A DNA stretch of 62,011 bases from Desulfuromonadaceae bacterium (GCA_028687585.1 JAQTZV010000032.1:1-62011); one strand, 5' to 3'; counted from the first letter of the stretch, positions 35,006-44,682 are shown. The notes: generated from the sequence alone by a model not told the origin. Numbers and translations: made by a program.

Positions 35006-35443
35006 ATGGACTTTTTCAGCTCAATGAATGTCAGTTCATCGGCTCTTTCCGCCGGACGCACGCGAATGAATCTTATTTCAAGCAACCTTGCCAACGCCAA
35101 CGCAACCAGGACTCCTGAGGGTGGGCCATACAAACGGAAAGATGCTGTTTTTGCAGCGACTCCGGTTGAGAACCGTTTTGAGCGTGCTATTGATGGTGCG
35201 ACTGCTCAGCAGGTTCGAAAAGTTGAAGTTACCGAAATTATTGAGGACCAGAGACCTCCGCGTCTTCAGTATGAACCTGGCCATCCCGACGCTAATGCTC
35301 AGGGGTATGTTGCCATGCCAAATGTCAACGTGGTTGAAGAAATGGCTGACATGATTGGTGCGACTCGCGCGTATGAAGCGAATGTTACGGCCGTTCAGGC
35401 CGCCAAAAGTATGGCATTAAAGACACTTGAAATTGGCCGGTAG
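35006..35443 (+). CDS. flgC: Flagellar proximal rod protein FlgC
   Basis: A 145-residue rod subunit. It has the N-terminal SSSALSAGRTRMNLISSNLANANA motif, a central variable region, and the C-terminal MIGATRAYEANVTAVQAAKSM helix that closes the rod assembly. The length is standard. It starts directly after flgB with no gap and precedes fliE by 52 bp. Confidence 0.96.
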   Translation: MDFFSSMNVSSSALSAGRTRMNLISSNLANANATRTPEGGPYKRKDAVFAATPVENRFERAIDGATAQQVRKVEVTEIIEDQRPPRLQYEPGHPDANAQGYVAMPNVNVVEEMADMIGATRAYEANVTAVQAAKSMALKTLEIGR

Positions 35444-35495
35444 CACTCGGATAATCCATAAACAAGTCACATAAAAAACTCACGAGGGCGTAACC

Positions 35496-35798
35496 ATGAC
35501 AATTACAGGTATTGAAAGCGGCATCGGGATTTCGAAAGCTTTTCCGGAATTAAACAAGGTCAGCTCCTCATCTACGGCTGAAGGAGCCGGCAAGTTTTTC
35601 AGTGAGCTTGTATCAAAAGTTAATGACATACAGATACAGTCAGACAAGGCGGTTCAGGGCTTGGCAAGCGGGGAGAACAAAAATCTTCATGAGGTCATGA
35701 TAGCAGTTGAAAAGTCGAGTATTTCGTTTCAGTTTATGTCACAGGTACGCAACAAAGCGATTGAGGCGTATCAGGAAGTCATGCGAATGCAGGTATAG
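35496..35798 (+). CDS. fliE: Flagellar hook-basal body protein FliE
   Basis: A 100-residue MS-ring/rod junction protein. The C-terminal half carries the family signature (LHEVMIAVEKSSISFQFMSQVRNKAIEAYQEVMRMQV). The N-terminus is a short, flexible export region. The ribosome site is ACGAGGGCG. It sits between flgC and fliF, the canonical order in which FliE adapts the rod to the FliF ring. Confidence 0.95.
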   Translation: MTITGIESGIGISKAFPELNKVSSSSTAEGAGKFFSELVSKVNDIQIQSDKAVQGLASGENKNLHEVMIAVEKSSISFQFMSQVRNKAIEAYQEVMRMQV

Positions 35799-35856
35799 GC
35801 GTTCAAGCATGAACTCCGGTTGTATAATATACTCAAAAGGATAAGTTGCGCCGCCA

Positions 35857-37437
35857 ATGCCAGAAGGAATCCGTAGACTCATAGAGCCTTTTCTCGCGCT
35901 TTCTCCGAGCAAGCAGATGCTGATTGCAGCAGTCGCTTTCATGTCTGCTGTTGCATTTGCCATTTTAATCTTCGTCGCAAACCGCACTGACTACCGACCG
36001 CTATTCACCAATCTGACGTCTGAAGACGCCGGAGAAATTGTCAAGAAATTGAAAGATGCTAAAACACCATACCAGATCACATCCGATGGTAAGGGCATTC
36101 TTGTGCCGTCAGACAAAGTGTACGAACTTCGCCTTACACTTGCTTCAGAGGGTATCCCACAGGGTGGTGGCGTAGGATTTGAAATTTTTGACCGGAAAAA
36201 TTTCGGCATGACCGAGTTCGTTCAGAAGCTGAATTATCAGCGGGCACTTCAGGGTGAACTTTCGCGAACAATTGCACAGTTGGCCGGAGTCGAACAGGCA
36301 CGAGTGCATCTGGTTATTCCGGAAAAATCCCTCTTCAAGGACAATGAAAAACCGGCAACCGCTTCAATAGTGCTCAAAATGAAGTCAAACCGTGCACTAC
36401 GGGATTCTGAAGTGCAAGGCGTTGTTCATCTGGTATCTTCTTCAATTGAGGGGATGGATCCTGAGCATGTAACAATCCTTGATAGTCGCGGCAAAATGCT
36501 TAGCAAGGGAGGCAGCAGTGACCCAACGACCCGCATGACTTCGGCCATGCAGGAAACTCAGCGGGGGTATGAGAGAAATGTTGAGGAACGGCTTCAATCG
36601 CTGCTTGACAGGATAGTTGGCGGCGGTAAGTCTGTAGCGCGCGTCACCGCTTCATTCGACTTTAAGCAGGTTGAACGGCTTGAGGAAAAATTTGATCCTG
36701 AATCTATTGCAGTTCGCAGTGAACAGCGGACGGAAGAGAAAGGCTCATCAAGCACCAGCGGCGCAGGTGTACCGGGTGTTCAGACGAATCTTGGGCGGAC
36801 CGCTCCCGGAGGCGGCGCGACGTCTGGTGGTGGTTCCAAAAATGATGAGACCCTTAACTATGAAGTAAGCCGTTCGACAGCAAAAATTATTGAGCCGGTG
36901 GGAGCACTCAGTAAAATATCTATCGCTGTGCTGGTTGATGGCAAATATGAAGCACCGGCAACAGTCAAGGAAGGCCAGGTTGCGAAGGCTAAATATATAC
37001 CCCGGTCGCCTGATGAACTGCAAAAGATTGAAACTCTGGTAAAAAGTGCTGTCGGCTTTAATCCTGAGCGCGGGGACCAGTTGAGTGTTCAAAATATTCC
37101 ATTCCAGGAAGCGGGAGAGTCCGGAGCGGCAGAAACTGCCGCCTGGTGGACTAATCCATTCTTTTTGTCACTTGCGAAAAACCTGATGGTCGGCATCGGT
37201 TTTCTGGTGTTGATCATGTTTGTCATCCGCCCGCTTCTTACCTCGCTGCGGCTGGGAAAACGACCGATACTTGAAAGCTTCGAGGCAATCGGGGCCGGGG
37301 GAGAGCAACTGACAACTGCCGACCGGGCATTGCTTAACTCACAGATGGCTGAACAGCAGAATTTGATTGAACAGGCGAAGAAAGACCCCTATCAGGTTGC
37401 ACAGATTCTTCAAAACTGGGTTTCAGAAGATAAATAG
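35857..37437 (+). CDS. fliF: Flagellar MS-ring protein FliF
   Basis: A 526-residue ring protein anchoring the basal body in the inner membrane. A first membrane helix lies at about 22-42, followed by the ring-building motifs (YRPLFTNLTSEDAGEIVKKL; a GGVGFEIFD loop; YQRALQGELSRTI). The second membrane helix is at about 440-460 (LMVGIGFLVLIMFVI), and the short cytoplasmic tail (DPYQVAQILQNWVSEDK) binds FliG. A Gly/Ser-rich loop at about 290-325 (SSSTSGAG, GGGATSGGGS) is an expected variable insertion. The order fliE-fliF-fliG is intact. Confidence 0.96.
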   Translation: MPEGIRRLIEPFLALSPSKQMLIAAVAFMSAVAFAILIFVANRTDYRPLFTNLTSEDAGEIVKKLKDAKTPYQITSDGKGILVPSDKVYELRLTLASEGIPQGGGVGFEIFDRKNFGMTEFVQKLNYQRALQGELSRTIAQLAGVEQARVHLVIPEKSLFKDNEKPATASIVLKMKSNRALRDSEVQGVVHLVSSSIEGMDPEHVTILDSRGKMLSKGGSSDPTTRMTSAMQETQRGYERNVEERLQSLLDRIVGGGKSVARVTASFDFKQVERLEEKFDPESIAVRSEQRTEEKGSSSTSGAGVPGVQTNLGRTAPGGGATSGGGSKNDETLNYEVSRSTAKIIEPVGALSKISIAVLVDGKYEAPATVKEGQVAKAKYIPRSPDELQKIETLVKSAVGFNPERGDQLSVQNIPFQEAGESGAAETAAWWTNPFFLSLAKNLMVGIGFLVLIMFVIRPLLTSLRLGKRPILESFEAIGAGGEQLTTADRALLNSQMAEQQNLIEQAKKDPYQVAQILQNWVSEDK

Positions 37438-37476
37438 TTTTTTACACTCGCACTTGAATGCTGAAAAAGGGATGCT

Positions 37477-38469
37477 ATGACCGGTTCGGAAAAAGCCGCT
37501 ATTTTGTTGCTCTATCTCGGAAACGATGTAACAGCCAAGGTTTACGAGCATCTTGATGATTCAGAAATTAAGAAGATCAGTAAGAGTATGGGCTCACTCG
37601 GCCATGTCCCGCGTGAAACAATTTTGAGTGTTGTCAATGATTTCACTACCGTGATTGACCCTGAAGCAGGCATTTTTTCCCAGGGCGATGAATTCGTATT
37701 GAAAATCCTCGAAAAGGCCCTTGGGGCTGAAAAAGCCCAGATGTTGATGGATGAGTTGCAAGCTTCCAGTTACGGCGATCTTGTCGATATTCTGGCAAAT
37801 ATGGACTCGAAAAGTATAGCCAACTTCCTTTCCCAGGAGCATCCTCAAACCATCGCTGTCATTCTTGCCAAACTAAAATCAAAACAAACAAGTGAAATCA
37901 TCAGCCTCCTTCCGCAGGAGTTACAGGCAGAAGTGGTCCTCAGAATCGCAGATGTTGATCAGATATCACCGGAAATACTCAAAGAGCTTGACGACGTCAT
38001 GAAGCGAGAACTCCAGTCTATGGGGGGGACACAACGATATAAAGTTGGCGGAATTGATAAAGTCGTTGATATGTTCAACCACTTTGACCGCAGCAAGGAA
38101 AAACAGATCCTCGACAAGCTGGATGTTCTGAGTCCTCCGTTATCTGAAATTATACGTAAACATCTCTTTACCTTTGAGGATGTTTTTGCTCTCGATGATC
38201 GCAGTGTTCAGTCCGTAATGCGTGAAGTGTCCAATGATACATTGACGTTAGCCATGAAAACGTCTCCCGACGAAGTCAAGGAAAAGATTTTCAGGAATAT
38301 CTCCAGCCGCGCAGCAGATATGATCAAAGAGGACTTGGAAGTCATGGGACCGGTACGGCTTTCAGATGTCGAAAAAGCACAGAGCGAAATCATCAAGATT
38401 GTTCGTAAAATGGAGGAAGAGGGGAAAATTGTACTTGCCGGCAGGGGAAGTGACGATGTCCTTGTCTAA
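37477..38469 (+). CDS. fliG: Flagellar motor switch protein FliG
   Basis: A 330-residue switch protein transmitting stator torque. The N-terminal domain binds FliF (MTGSEKAAILLLYLG), the middle domain has the EHPQT motif (SQEHPQTIAVILAKL) for FliM contact, and the C-terminal torque helix contains the conserved charged residues (FTFEDVFALDDRSVQSVMREV; VKEKIFRNISSRAADMIKED). Family length is normal. Its end overlaps fliH by 14 bp. Confidence 0.97.
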   Translation: MTGSEKAAILLLYLGNDVTAKVYEHLDDSEIKKISKSMGSLGHVPRETILSVVNDFTTVIDPEAGIFSQGDEFVLKILEKALGAEKAQMLMDELQASSYGDLVDILANMDSKSIANFLSQEHPQTIAVILAKLKSKQTSEIISLLPQELQAEVVLRIADVDQISPEILKELDDVMKRELQSMGGTQRYKVGGIDKVVDMFNHFDRSKEKQILDKLDVLSPPLSEIIRKHLFTFEDVFALDDRSVQSVMREVSNDTLTLAMKTSPDEVKEKIFRNISSRAADMIKEDLEVMGPVRLSDVEKAQSEIIKIVRKMEEEGKIVLAGRGSDDVLV

Positions 38470-39175
38470 AATCATAAAATTATCTGATAACAAGATTTCA
38501 GGGCTTTCAGAATACAGCTTCAGAAACATTAGAGAGGGTGGCGGAGCGGCTCCTGTACCTAAAAGTGCCGGGGGGTTTGTCCCGCTGGATTTAATAGGTT
38601 CAACACAAGAGGAGGCCGTTGATGAAGGGCCCCCTCCTATTGAAATAACGGAAGTAGAACTTGATCTACGAATCAGTGAGGCATTTAATAACGGACTAAA
38701 AGAGGGCAAGGACCTTGCCGAGCGCGGTCTGATAAATGTTTTCAGGGCGTTACGCGCCGCAAGTGAGACAATACACAATCTGCGTGATAAAATATTTCGC
38801 GAATCAGAGGACGAAATAATCAACCTGATTATGCTTGTAGCCCGCAAGGTGATCATCAGCGAAGTAACCCATGATCGCTCAATTCTGGCCGGCGTTGTCC
38901 AAAATGCAATTGCCGGATTGTCAGCTCGTGAGGAGATCACCGTGCGTATCAACCCTGATGACTATCAGCTGGTTACCTCGGGGCGCGATGAATTGCTACT
39001 CCGTGAAATGCTTAATGAACACCTGTTGATTAAGCCGGACCCTTCGGTTGCAGTCGGCTTCTGCCTCGTTGACACGGTGATGGGGACTGTTGATGCTTCT
39101 CTGGACGGGCAGTTGGATCAAATGTATCGAAGCCTCCTCGAACAGCAAGCCTCTGTCGCAGTTGAAGAACAATAA
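38456..39175 (+). CDS. fliH: Flagellar export ATPase regulator FliH
   Basis: A 239-residue negative regulator of the export ATPase FliI. The acidic and flexible N-terminal half is followed by a long helix and the C-terminal HrpE/YscL-like domain (IINLIMLVARKVIISEVTHDRS ... ITVRINPDDYQLV). Start ATG 38456 lies within the end of fliG; an earlier in-frame ATG at 38366 is inside fliG and rejected. The position between fliG and fliI is diagnostic because the sequence itself is poorly conserved. Confidence 0.88.
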   Translation: MSLSKIIKLSDNKISGLSEYSFRNIREGGGAAPVPKSAGGFVPLDLIGSTQEEAVDEGPPPIEITEVELDLRISEAFNNGLKEGKDLAERGLINVFRALRAASETIHNLRDKIFRESEDEIINLIMLVARKVIISEVTHDRSILAGVVQNAIAGLSAREEITVRINPDDYQLVTSGRDELLLREMLNEHLLIKPDPSVAVGFCLVDTVMGTVDASLDGQLDQMYRSLLEQQASVAVEEQ

Positions 39176-39192
39176 AACGGGCATTATGCGCC

Positions 39193-40512
39193 ATGCCTGA
39201 GATAAAGATACATCTTGAAAAATATCGTTCGGTCATTGCGGCGACAAAGCCGATCAGGCTGCATGGCAAGGTTACTCAGGTCGTTGGCCTGGTTATCGAG
39301 GGGTATTGTCCCGACACTTCCGTCGGTGCTATTTGCGAAATCAAGCCGCTGGTAGGAGATCCGATTCCCGCCGAAGTAGTAGGCTTTCGCAATAACAAGA
39401 CGCTTCTTATGCCGCTTGGCGAGCTGCGCGGAGTTGGCCTTGACAGTCTGATTTCAGTCCGGCGCGACAACGCCTCTTTGGGCGTAGGGCCACTCATGTT
39501 GGGCCGGGTTATCGACGGTCTTGGCAATCCGATTGATGACAGAGGGCCGATTAACGTTGAGGAAGAGTATCCTATATATGCTCTGCCGGTTAACCCGATG
39601 TCGCGTCCGCCGATCCGGAAACCGCTTGACCTCGGAATTCGCAGCATAAACGGCCTTCTGACCTGTGGGCAGGGGCAACGGGTCGGCATAATGGCCGGTT
39701 CCGGCGTCGGAAAATCAACATTGCTCGGGATGATCGCTCGCTACACCGAAGCCGATGTTAACGTTATTGCACTTATTGGTGAGCGTGGGCGTGAGCTTCG
39801 CGAATTCATTGAAAAGGATCTACAGGAGCAGGGACTGAAAAAGTCCGTCGTGGTCGTTGCAACGTCCGACCAACCTCCTCTTGTGAGGATGCGCGGCGCG
39901 TACATCGCAACAACAATAGCGGAATATTTTAAAAATCAGGGTAAAAAAGTTCTGCTGATGATGGATTCCGCAACCCGTTTTGCAATGGCGATGCGCGAGG
40001 TTGGACTTGCCATAGGCGAGCCCCCGACAACCAAAGGGTATACGCCATCGGTCTTTGCGGCACTCCCGAAATTACTTGAACGGACCGGTAATTTTCCTGA
40101 AGGGAGTATTACCGCTCTCTATACCGTTCTTGTTGAAGGCGACGACTTCAATGAGCCGATTTCGGATGCCATGCGCAGCATTCTGGATGGGCACATTGTA
40201 CTATCGCGTGACCTGGCTGCACGGACCATATATCCACCGATTGACGTCCTTGCAAGTGCCAGTCGAGTTATGACGGATGTCGCTTCGAAAGAACATCTTG
40301 AAGTAGCTGCCCGGTTCAAAGAGGTGCTCGCTACCTATCGACAGTCGGAAGATCTGATAAATATCGGTGCCTACAAAAAAGGGAGCAATCCCGGTATAGA
40401 TTATGCTGTTGAACATATTGAACAGATGCAGTCTTTTATGAAGCAGGCGGTTCATAATCCGGTCATGCTGGAAGAAGCGGTAAAGGATCTAAAGGAAATG
40501 TTTGATTCCTGA
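39193..40512 (+). CDS. fliI: Flagellum-specific export ATPase FliI
   Basis: A 439-residue ATPase related to F1-beta that powers or primes flagellar export. Walker A is GSGVGKST, Walker B lies in VLLMMDSATRFAMA, and the export-ATPase signature EPPTTKGYTPSVFAALPKLLERTG is complete. The N-terminal beta-barrel (KVTQVVGLVIEG) is present. The ribosome site before ATG 39193 is weak, consistent with coupling to fliH 17 bp upstream. It forms a complex with FliH and FliJ, both adjacent. Confidence 0.97.
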   Translation: MPEIKIHLEKYRSVIAATKPIRLHGKVTQVVGLVIEGYCPDTSVGAICEIKPLVGDPIPAEVVGFRNNKTLLMPLGELRGVGLDSLISVRRDNASLGVGPLMLGRVIDGLGNPIDDRGPINVEEEYPIYALPVNPMSRPPIRKPLDLGIRSINGLLTCGQGQRVGIMAGSGVGKSTLLGMIARYTEADVNVIALIGERGRELREFIEKDLQEQGLKKSVVVVATSDQPPLVRMRGAYIATTIAEYFKNQGKKVLLMMDSATRFAMAMREVGLAIGEPPTTKGYTPSVFAALPKLLERTGNFPEGSITALYTVLVEGDDFNEPISDAMRSILDGHIVLSRDLAARTIYPPIDVLASASRVMTDVASKEHLEVAARFKEVLATYRQSEDLINIGAYKKGSNPGIDYAVEHIEQMQSFMKQAVHNPVMLEEAVKDLKEMFDS

Positions 40513-40540
40513 TTCCGGCAATTTTCGGGGAGTAACGGTG

Positions 40541-40984
40541 ATGGCTGGAAAAACATTCGAGTTGGAGCAGGTACTCATCTACCGCAGCGAGATGGAAAAG
40601 CTGCACAAACAGGCGTTTGAAAAAGCAAAACAGGTGCTTGAGCAGGCCAATCAGGAATTGAAGCGGGAAGAGGATTTGGTTGCACTGTTATCCCGGGAGT
40701 TTCAGCGCTGCCAGCAGGATATTGGATGTATTGATGACATGCGGATGTATGCAGATTTTTTTTCCCGGAAGCGCGAAGAGATAAAACAGTATGGCGAGCG
40801 GATCGAACAGCTTGACCAAGTCATGAATGAAAAAAGATCTGATTTGATGGAAGCAAGTAAGGAAAAGAAAGTCCTCGAGTCATTGAAAGAGAAAAAAGCT
40901 GCTGAGTTTCGGCAGGAAATGGCAACCAAGGAGCGGAACTTTCTCGACGAAATATCCATCCAAAAGAAGGATAAACCGACGTGA
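40541..40984 (+). CDS. fliJ: Flagellar export chaperone FliJ
   Basis: A 147-residue, almost entirely coiled-coil protein resembling the gamma-subunit-like FliJ stalk of the export ATPase. Heptad-rich charged sequence runs throughout (LEQVLIYRSEMEKLHKQAFE ... KEKKVLESLKEKKAAEFRQE). ATG 40541 follows GGGGAG; a GTG codon immediately before it is an alternative. The end overlaps the next gene by 4 bp. Assignment rests mainly on position after fliI and on the coiled-coil profile. Confidence 0.85.
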   Translation: MAGKTFELEQVLIYRSEMEKLHKQAFEKAKQVLEQANQELKREEDLVALLSREFQRCQQDIGCIDDMRMYADFFSRKREEIKQYGERIEQLDQVMNEKRSDLMEASKEKKVLESLKEKKAAEFRQEMATKERNFLDEISIQKKDKPT

Positions 40985-41541
40985 ATCAGAATAAAAAACT
41001 ATTGGTTGCTGTATTATTCGGGGGTGCCGCTCTTCTGGCACAGCATACTATGCCAGCCGTGTTTGCCAGTTCTGCTGTTCAGAATGAAACTCCGGTTAAA
41101 GTGCCTGTAGAGACTACTTCACAACCGATCAATGCAACCCGTGCTGCTCGCGAAGAAAAAACCCTTCAGGATGCCCGGCGTCAGCAGTTGGCCGAGAAAG
41201 AGGCTGCCCTGTCGGCAAAAGAGCAGGAACTGAAAAAATTGAGTGCAAAGCTCGAAGCTCAGATAAAATCTCTTGAAGAGAGCAAAAAACGACTTGACGA
41301 TACATTAAAAGCACAATCTGAAGCGCAAAAGAAGAAGCAGGATGAAAAGATTACTAAAATGGTTAAGCTGTTTAAAGCCATGAAGAGTGAACAGGCTGCC
41401 AAGATGCTTGATTCACTGAAAGAAGATATGGCTCTTACACTCTTGAGCAAAATGGACACCAAGACCGTTGCCAAGCTGGCACCATTTGTCAGCCAGCCGC
41501 GATTAATCAGGTGGGTGACCGACAATCTGCAAGAAAGATGA
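40981..41541 (+). CDS. MotE-like periplasmic flagellar protein
   Basis: A 186-residue protein starting at GTG 40981. It has an N-terminal signal peptide or anchor (LLVAVLFGGAALLAQHTMPAVFA), a long charged coiled coil (about 50-120) and a C-terminal helical domain (MVKLFKAMKSEQAAKMLDSL ... MDTKTVAKLAPFV). The last part resembles the MgtE-N/FliG-like module seen in MotE, a periplasmic chaperone of the stator protein MotC. The gene overlaps fliJ. A stator-related role is inferred; no mot genes are in the window. Confidence 0.7.
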   Translation: MNQNKKLLVAVLFGGAALLAQHTMPAVFASSAVQNETPVKVPVETTSQPINATRAAREEKTLQDARRQQLAEKEAALSAKEQELKKLSAKLEAQIKSLEESKKRLDDTLKAQSEAQKKKQDEKITKMVKLFKAMKSEQAAKMLDSLKEDMALTLLSKMDTKTVAKLAPFVSQPRLIRWVTDNLQER

Positions 41542-41607
41542 CATAGATTTTATGGACCGCACTCTGTCCACCCCATAAAAAATCCGGATAGAAAGGAGGT
41601 GAAAATA

Positions 41608-43608
41608 ATGAATTATGGACAAGTAAGTATGGCTTCAATGCCGATAGTGACGCAATTGGTCACTCCGGATCAAACCGTTCAAGTAACGACTGCTGTGGAA
41701 GGTTTACCGCAAAATGTCGACGGTTTTGCTGATTTGTTGAGCAGTATTCAGCAAAGTGCAAAGGGAAAGGGCCTCGGTGAGCCAGGGCAAACAGAGGCGC
41801 TCCCTCTTGATATCGGCACGGAGAATCCTGCCGTTGATCTTTTGGCACTGCTAGGCGTATCGCCCCAAATTATGACAGTAGCAGAGCCTGCTGTATCAAA
41901 ATCAGACGAGGAACCGCAGAAAACGGTTGTCTCCACTGACGTTGAGCATGTTGGGAATGCGGACTCTGCAATGGCATTGCAGATGGCCATGGCTGCATAC
42001 GTACAGCCCGGTAGAACACCGGAGGTCAGTATTCCGGCGCAACTTTCTTTTGAAACGCTACAGAACGTAGCCACTGTGACAGAACAGACTGCCGCCATAA
42101 CCGCTTCAACAGCAGCATCTGTAGAACCACAGATTGTGCCGGTTATAGTTCAAGCGGCTCCGACAGCAGTTACACCGGATGCTCCAAGAGCAGAGGAAGT
42201 GAACAAATCGGCGCCACTTTCTGTTGACAAGCTACAGAACGTAGCCATCAAGACAGAACAACCTGCCGCCATAACTGCTTCAACAGCAACTGCTGTGCTA
42301 CCGCAGACGACGCAGGATATCGTTCAAGCGGCTCCGACAATAGCTGCACCGGATGCTCCTGCAAGAGCAGCGGAAGTCAACAAATCGGCACCACTTACTG
42401 TTGACAGGATACAGAATGTAGCCGGAGAACCAGAACAAGCCGCCGCAATAATTACTTCCGTAGCACTGCAGAGTGTTCCGGTTGAAGTGCAAGCGGCTCC
42501 GACAGTAGTTACACCGGAGGCGCCTGTAAAAAAAGGGGAAGTCAACAAACTGGCACCAATCTCTGTTGACAGGTTACAGAACGTAGCCAGTACACCTGAA
42601 CAACCAGTCGCCATTACTGACTCTGCAACAATACAAACGGAGCAACATGCCGCCGGACCGCTACAGGAGGCAGCGCAGAGACCGGCGATGCCGGTTGTAG
42701 AAAGTCCGGACAAGTCTGAATCGGCAAAAGAAAAAGCACAGTCGATGGCATCATCCCCTGATCAACCATCGGATTTAGAGCTGGAGATTCAACTTTCTCA
42801 ACCTCGCCCAATTACCGCCCGTGATGCTTCTGTATCTGCTTCTACGGTTGCAGCTGTCAATGACAGCCACAATATCAGACTGCGTCTCAGCTCAGATTTG
42901 CAGATTGAAAAGGTGCGGTCTGGCGATGAGCCGGGTTCTGTGAAAGAAGTGGCTTCAACTCTACCGATGGAGGTATCTGAAAGCACGTCAACATTGGATT
43001 CGGATGATTCAAGCAGTAGCGGCAACAATCAGGGACAGCCGGAAAGCGCTTCTGACAATCAGTTACTGACCCAGCAGATGCGCGGACAATTAAGTACGGA
43101 ACATCAGAAAATATCAGCAGCCACCAAGCCGGTTGCCGCTGAACCTGCCCGCCAGGAGCTTCAGGAACAGGTTTTCCAACAGGTTAAAGATCGGCTGGTA
43201 TCGCACGATGTAAAACCGGGGAATCAGCAGATCACGTTGACCCTCTCTCCGGAAAACCTTGGTGAAGTGAAAATGAGTCTGAATCTTCAGGGTCAAAAAC
43301 TTTCGGTTGAAATTATCGCTGAAAACCGGACGGTGCGAGATATTATTGTTCAGCATACTGAGGCACTCAAGGAATCTCTGGCACGTCAAAACATCACGAT
43401 GGAATCTTTTGATGTTACCACCGGAGGAAAAGGTTCCGGAAACCAGGGACAGAATCAGAACGCCTGGCGTGAACTGACAAAACAGCAGCAACAGCAGCAG
43501 CTTTGGATGTCACCGCGCGGTTATACCGCCGCACAGGCTGATCTCCCGTCCGAACTGGCGATGCCGCAGAGACGCCAGAGGCAGTCGATGCTCGATATTC
43601 ACTATTGA
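41608..43608 (+). CDS. fliK: Flagellar hook-length control protein FliK
   Basis: A 666-residue molecular ruler that measures the hook and switches export specificity. The optimal AAAGGAGGT site (41592-41600) points to ATG 41608, so an overlapping GTG at 41599 is rejected. The central region holds four tandem repeats of 55-59 residues (listed separately) rich in Ala, Pro, Thr and Gln. The C-terminal Flg_hook domain is at about 530-610 (ITLTLSPENLGEVKMSLNLQ ... VRDIIVQHTEALKESLARQN). A Gln-rich stretch (KQQQQQQ) follows. It lies directly before flgD and flgE, whose products it regulates. Confidence 0.93.
   Translation: MNYGQVSMASMPIVTQLVTPDQTVQVTTAVEGLPQNVDGFADLLSSIQQSAKGKGLGEPGQTEALPLDIGTENPAVDLLALLGVSPQIMTVAEPAVSKSDEEPQKTVVSTDVEHVGNADSAMALQMAMAAYVQPGRTPEVSIPAQLSFETLQNVATVTEQTAAITASTAASVEPQIVPVIVQAAPTAVTPDAPRAEEVNKSAPLSVDKLQNVAIKTEQPAAITASTATAVLPQTTQDIVQAAPTIAAPDAPARAAEVNKSAPLTVDRIQNVAGEPEQAAAIITSVALQSVPVEVQAAPTVVTPEAPVKKGEVNKLAPISVDRLQNVASTPEQPVAITDSATIQTEQHAAGPLQEAAQRPAMPVVESPDKSESAKEKAQSMASSPDQPSDLELEIQLSQPRPITARDASVSASTVAAVNDSHNIRLRLSSDLQIEKVRSGDEPGSVKEVASTLPMEVSESTSTLDSDDSSSSGNNQGQPESASDNQLLTQQMRGQLSTEHQKISAATKPVAAEPARQELQEQVFQQVKDRLVSHDVKPGNQQITLTLSPENLGEVKMSLNLQGQKLSVEIIAENRTVRDIIVQHTEALKESLARQNITMESFDVTTGGKGSGNQGQNQNAWRELTKQQQQQQLWMSPRGYTAAQADLPSELAMPQRRQRQSMLDIHY
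42046..42680 (+). repeat. Four tandem repeats inside fliK
   Basis: Units begin at 42046, 42220, 42397 and 42562 (58, 59 and 55 codons apart), each opening with S-V-D-x-L-Q-N-V-A and containing VQAAPT and EVNKxAP. Repeat number in a ruler protein would change the length of the measuring region. Confidence 0.85.
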
Positions 43609-43626
43609 AAGCGAGGTGAGAACACA

Positions 43627-44289
43627 ATGGTAAGTACCGTAACAGGAACCACAGATACAACGGCAACGGCGGCAGCCATGAAGAAATCTCTGGGCATGAA
43701 CAAAGATGACTTTATGAAGCTTTTTATCGCCCAGCTGCAATACCAGGATCCTATGAAACCGCAAGACCCGAGTGCCATGCTGGATCAGCTCTCACAGCTG
43801 TCTCTCGTGGAACAGTCGTATAACAGCAACACGGCGCTTAAGGATTTGTTAACAGCGCAGAACAACTCCATCAGCCTGACAGCGCTTTCGTTTATTGGTA
43901 AAGATGTCAAAGCAAACGGAAACGTAGCAACCTTTGACGGCACTGCTCCGTGTGGTCTGGTGTTTGACCTGTCTCTTCCCTCTGCATCAACGCAGCTCTC
44001 GATAGTTGACGCCTCAGGTCGGACGGTCAAAACTGCTGATCTGGGGGCATCTAAAGCGGGCGAAAACAGCATCTACTGGGATGGCCGCGACAGCAGCGGC
44101 GCATTACTTCCCGCAGGCGCATACACGTTTTCCGTCAAAGCCGCTTCGGCTACTGGCAGTACAGTGCCGGTAACCACGTTCACTACAGGACGGATCGATG
44201 GTGTCAATCTTGCGAGCGGCACACCGCAGTTGAACATTGGCGCATCTTCCGTTGCACTAGCCGACGTTATCAGCGTCAAGGGGGTGTAG
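43627..44289 (+). CDS. flgD: Flagellar hook assembly scaffold FlgD
   Basis: A 220-residue capping protein for hook growth. The N-terminal signature DFMKLFIAQLQYQDPMKPQDPSAMLDQLSQLS is complete, followed by a FlgD Ig-like/Tudor module (STQLSIVDASGRTVKT ... IYWDGRDSSGALLPAGAYTF). It starts 18 bp after fliK and ends just before a small flagellar-operon gene; the cluster fliK-flgD-flgE is a conserved hook module. Confidence 0.95.
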   Translation: MVSTVTGTTDTTATAAAMKKSLGMNKDDFMKLFIAQLQYQDPMKPQDPSAMLDQLSQLSLVEQSYNSNTALKDLLTAQNNSISLTALSFIGKDVKANGNVATFDGTAPCGLVFDLSLPSASTQLSIVDASGRTVKTADLGASKAGENSIYWDGRDSSGALLPAGAYTFSVKAASATGSTVPVTTFTTGRIDGVNLASGTPQLNIGASSVALADVISVKGV

Positions 44290-44295
44290 CAATTT

Positions 44296-44682
44296 ATGGT
44301 AGATCAGATTTACATGCCAAATCCGGTTCAGCCGGGCAGGATTGAGCGTCCACAGCAACAGAAGCCCGCAGTTGGCCAGACTTCAAATTCGCCGTTCGCT
44401 CAGGTTCTTGACCAAAAACTCCCATCTCAGGGGGTCAAGTTTTCCCAGCATGCCCAGGACAGGCTTAATGCACGCAACATAATCCTCTCTGCCAATGATC
44501 TTGCCAACCTCGAAGGGGCAGTCAACAGCGTCGCTTTGAAAGGCGGAAAGGACTCGCTGGTTATGATGGGTGATTCAGCACTGGTAGTCAGCATCAAAAA
44601 CCGCACCGTAGTGACTGCTATGGATCGGACGCAAATGAAGGGCAACGTTTTTACCAACATTGATTCAGCGGTAATTATTTAA
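44296..44682 (+). CDS. Small flagellar-operon protein (TIGR02530-type)
   Basis: A 128-residue protein of the family usually encoded between flgD and flgE in Geobacter, Clostridium and Bacillus-type operons. The conserved core is VKFSQHAQDRLNARNIILSANDL followed by short strands (SLVMMGDSALVVSIKNRTVVTAMDR). The N-terminal 50 residues are Pro/Gln-rich and poorly conserved. The biochemical function is unknown; the position implies hook assembly. It begins 6 bp after flgD. Confidence 0.85.
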   Translation: MVDQIYMPNPVQPGRIERPQQQKPAVGQTSNSPFAQVLDQKLPSQGVKFSQHAQDRLNARNIILSANDLANLEGAVNSVALKGGKDSLVMMGDSALVVSIKNRTVVTAMDRTQMKGNVFTNIDSAVII

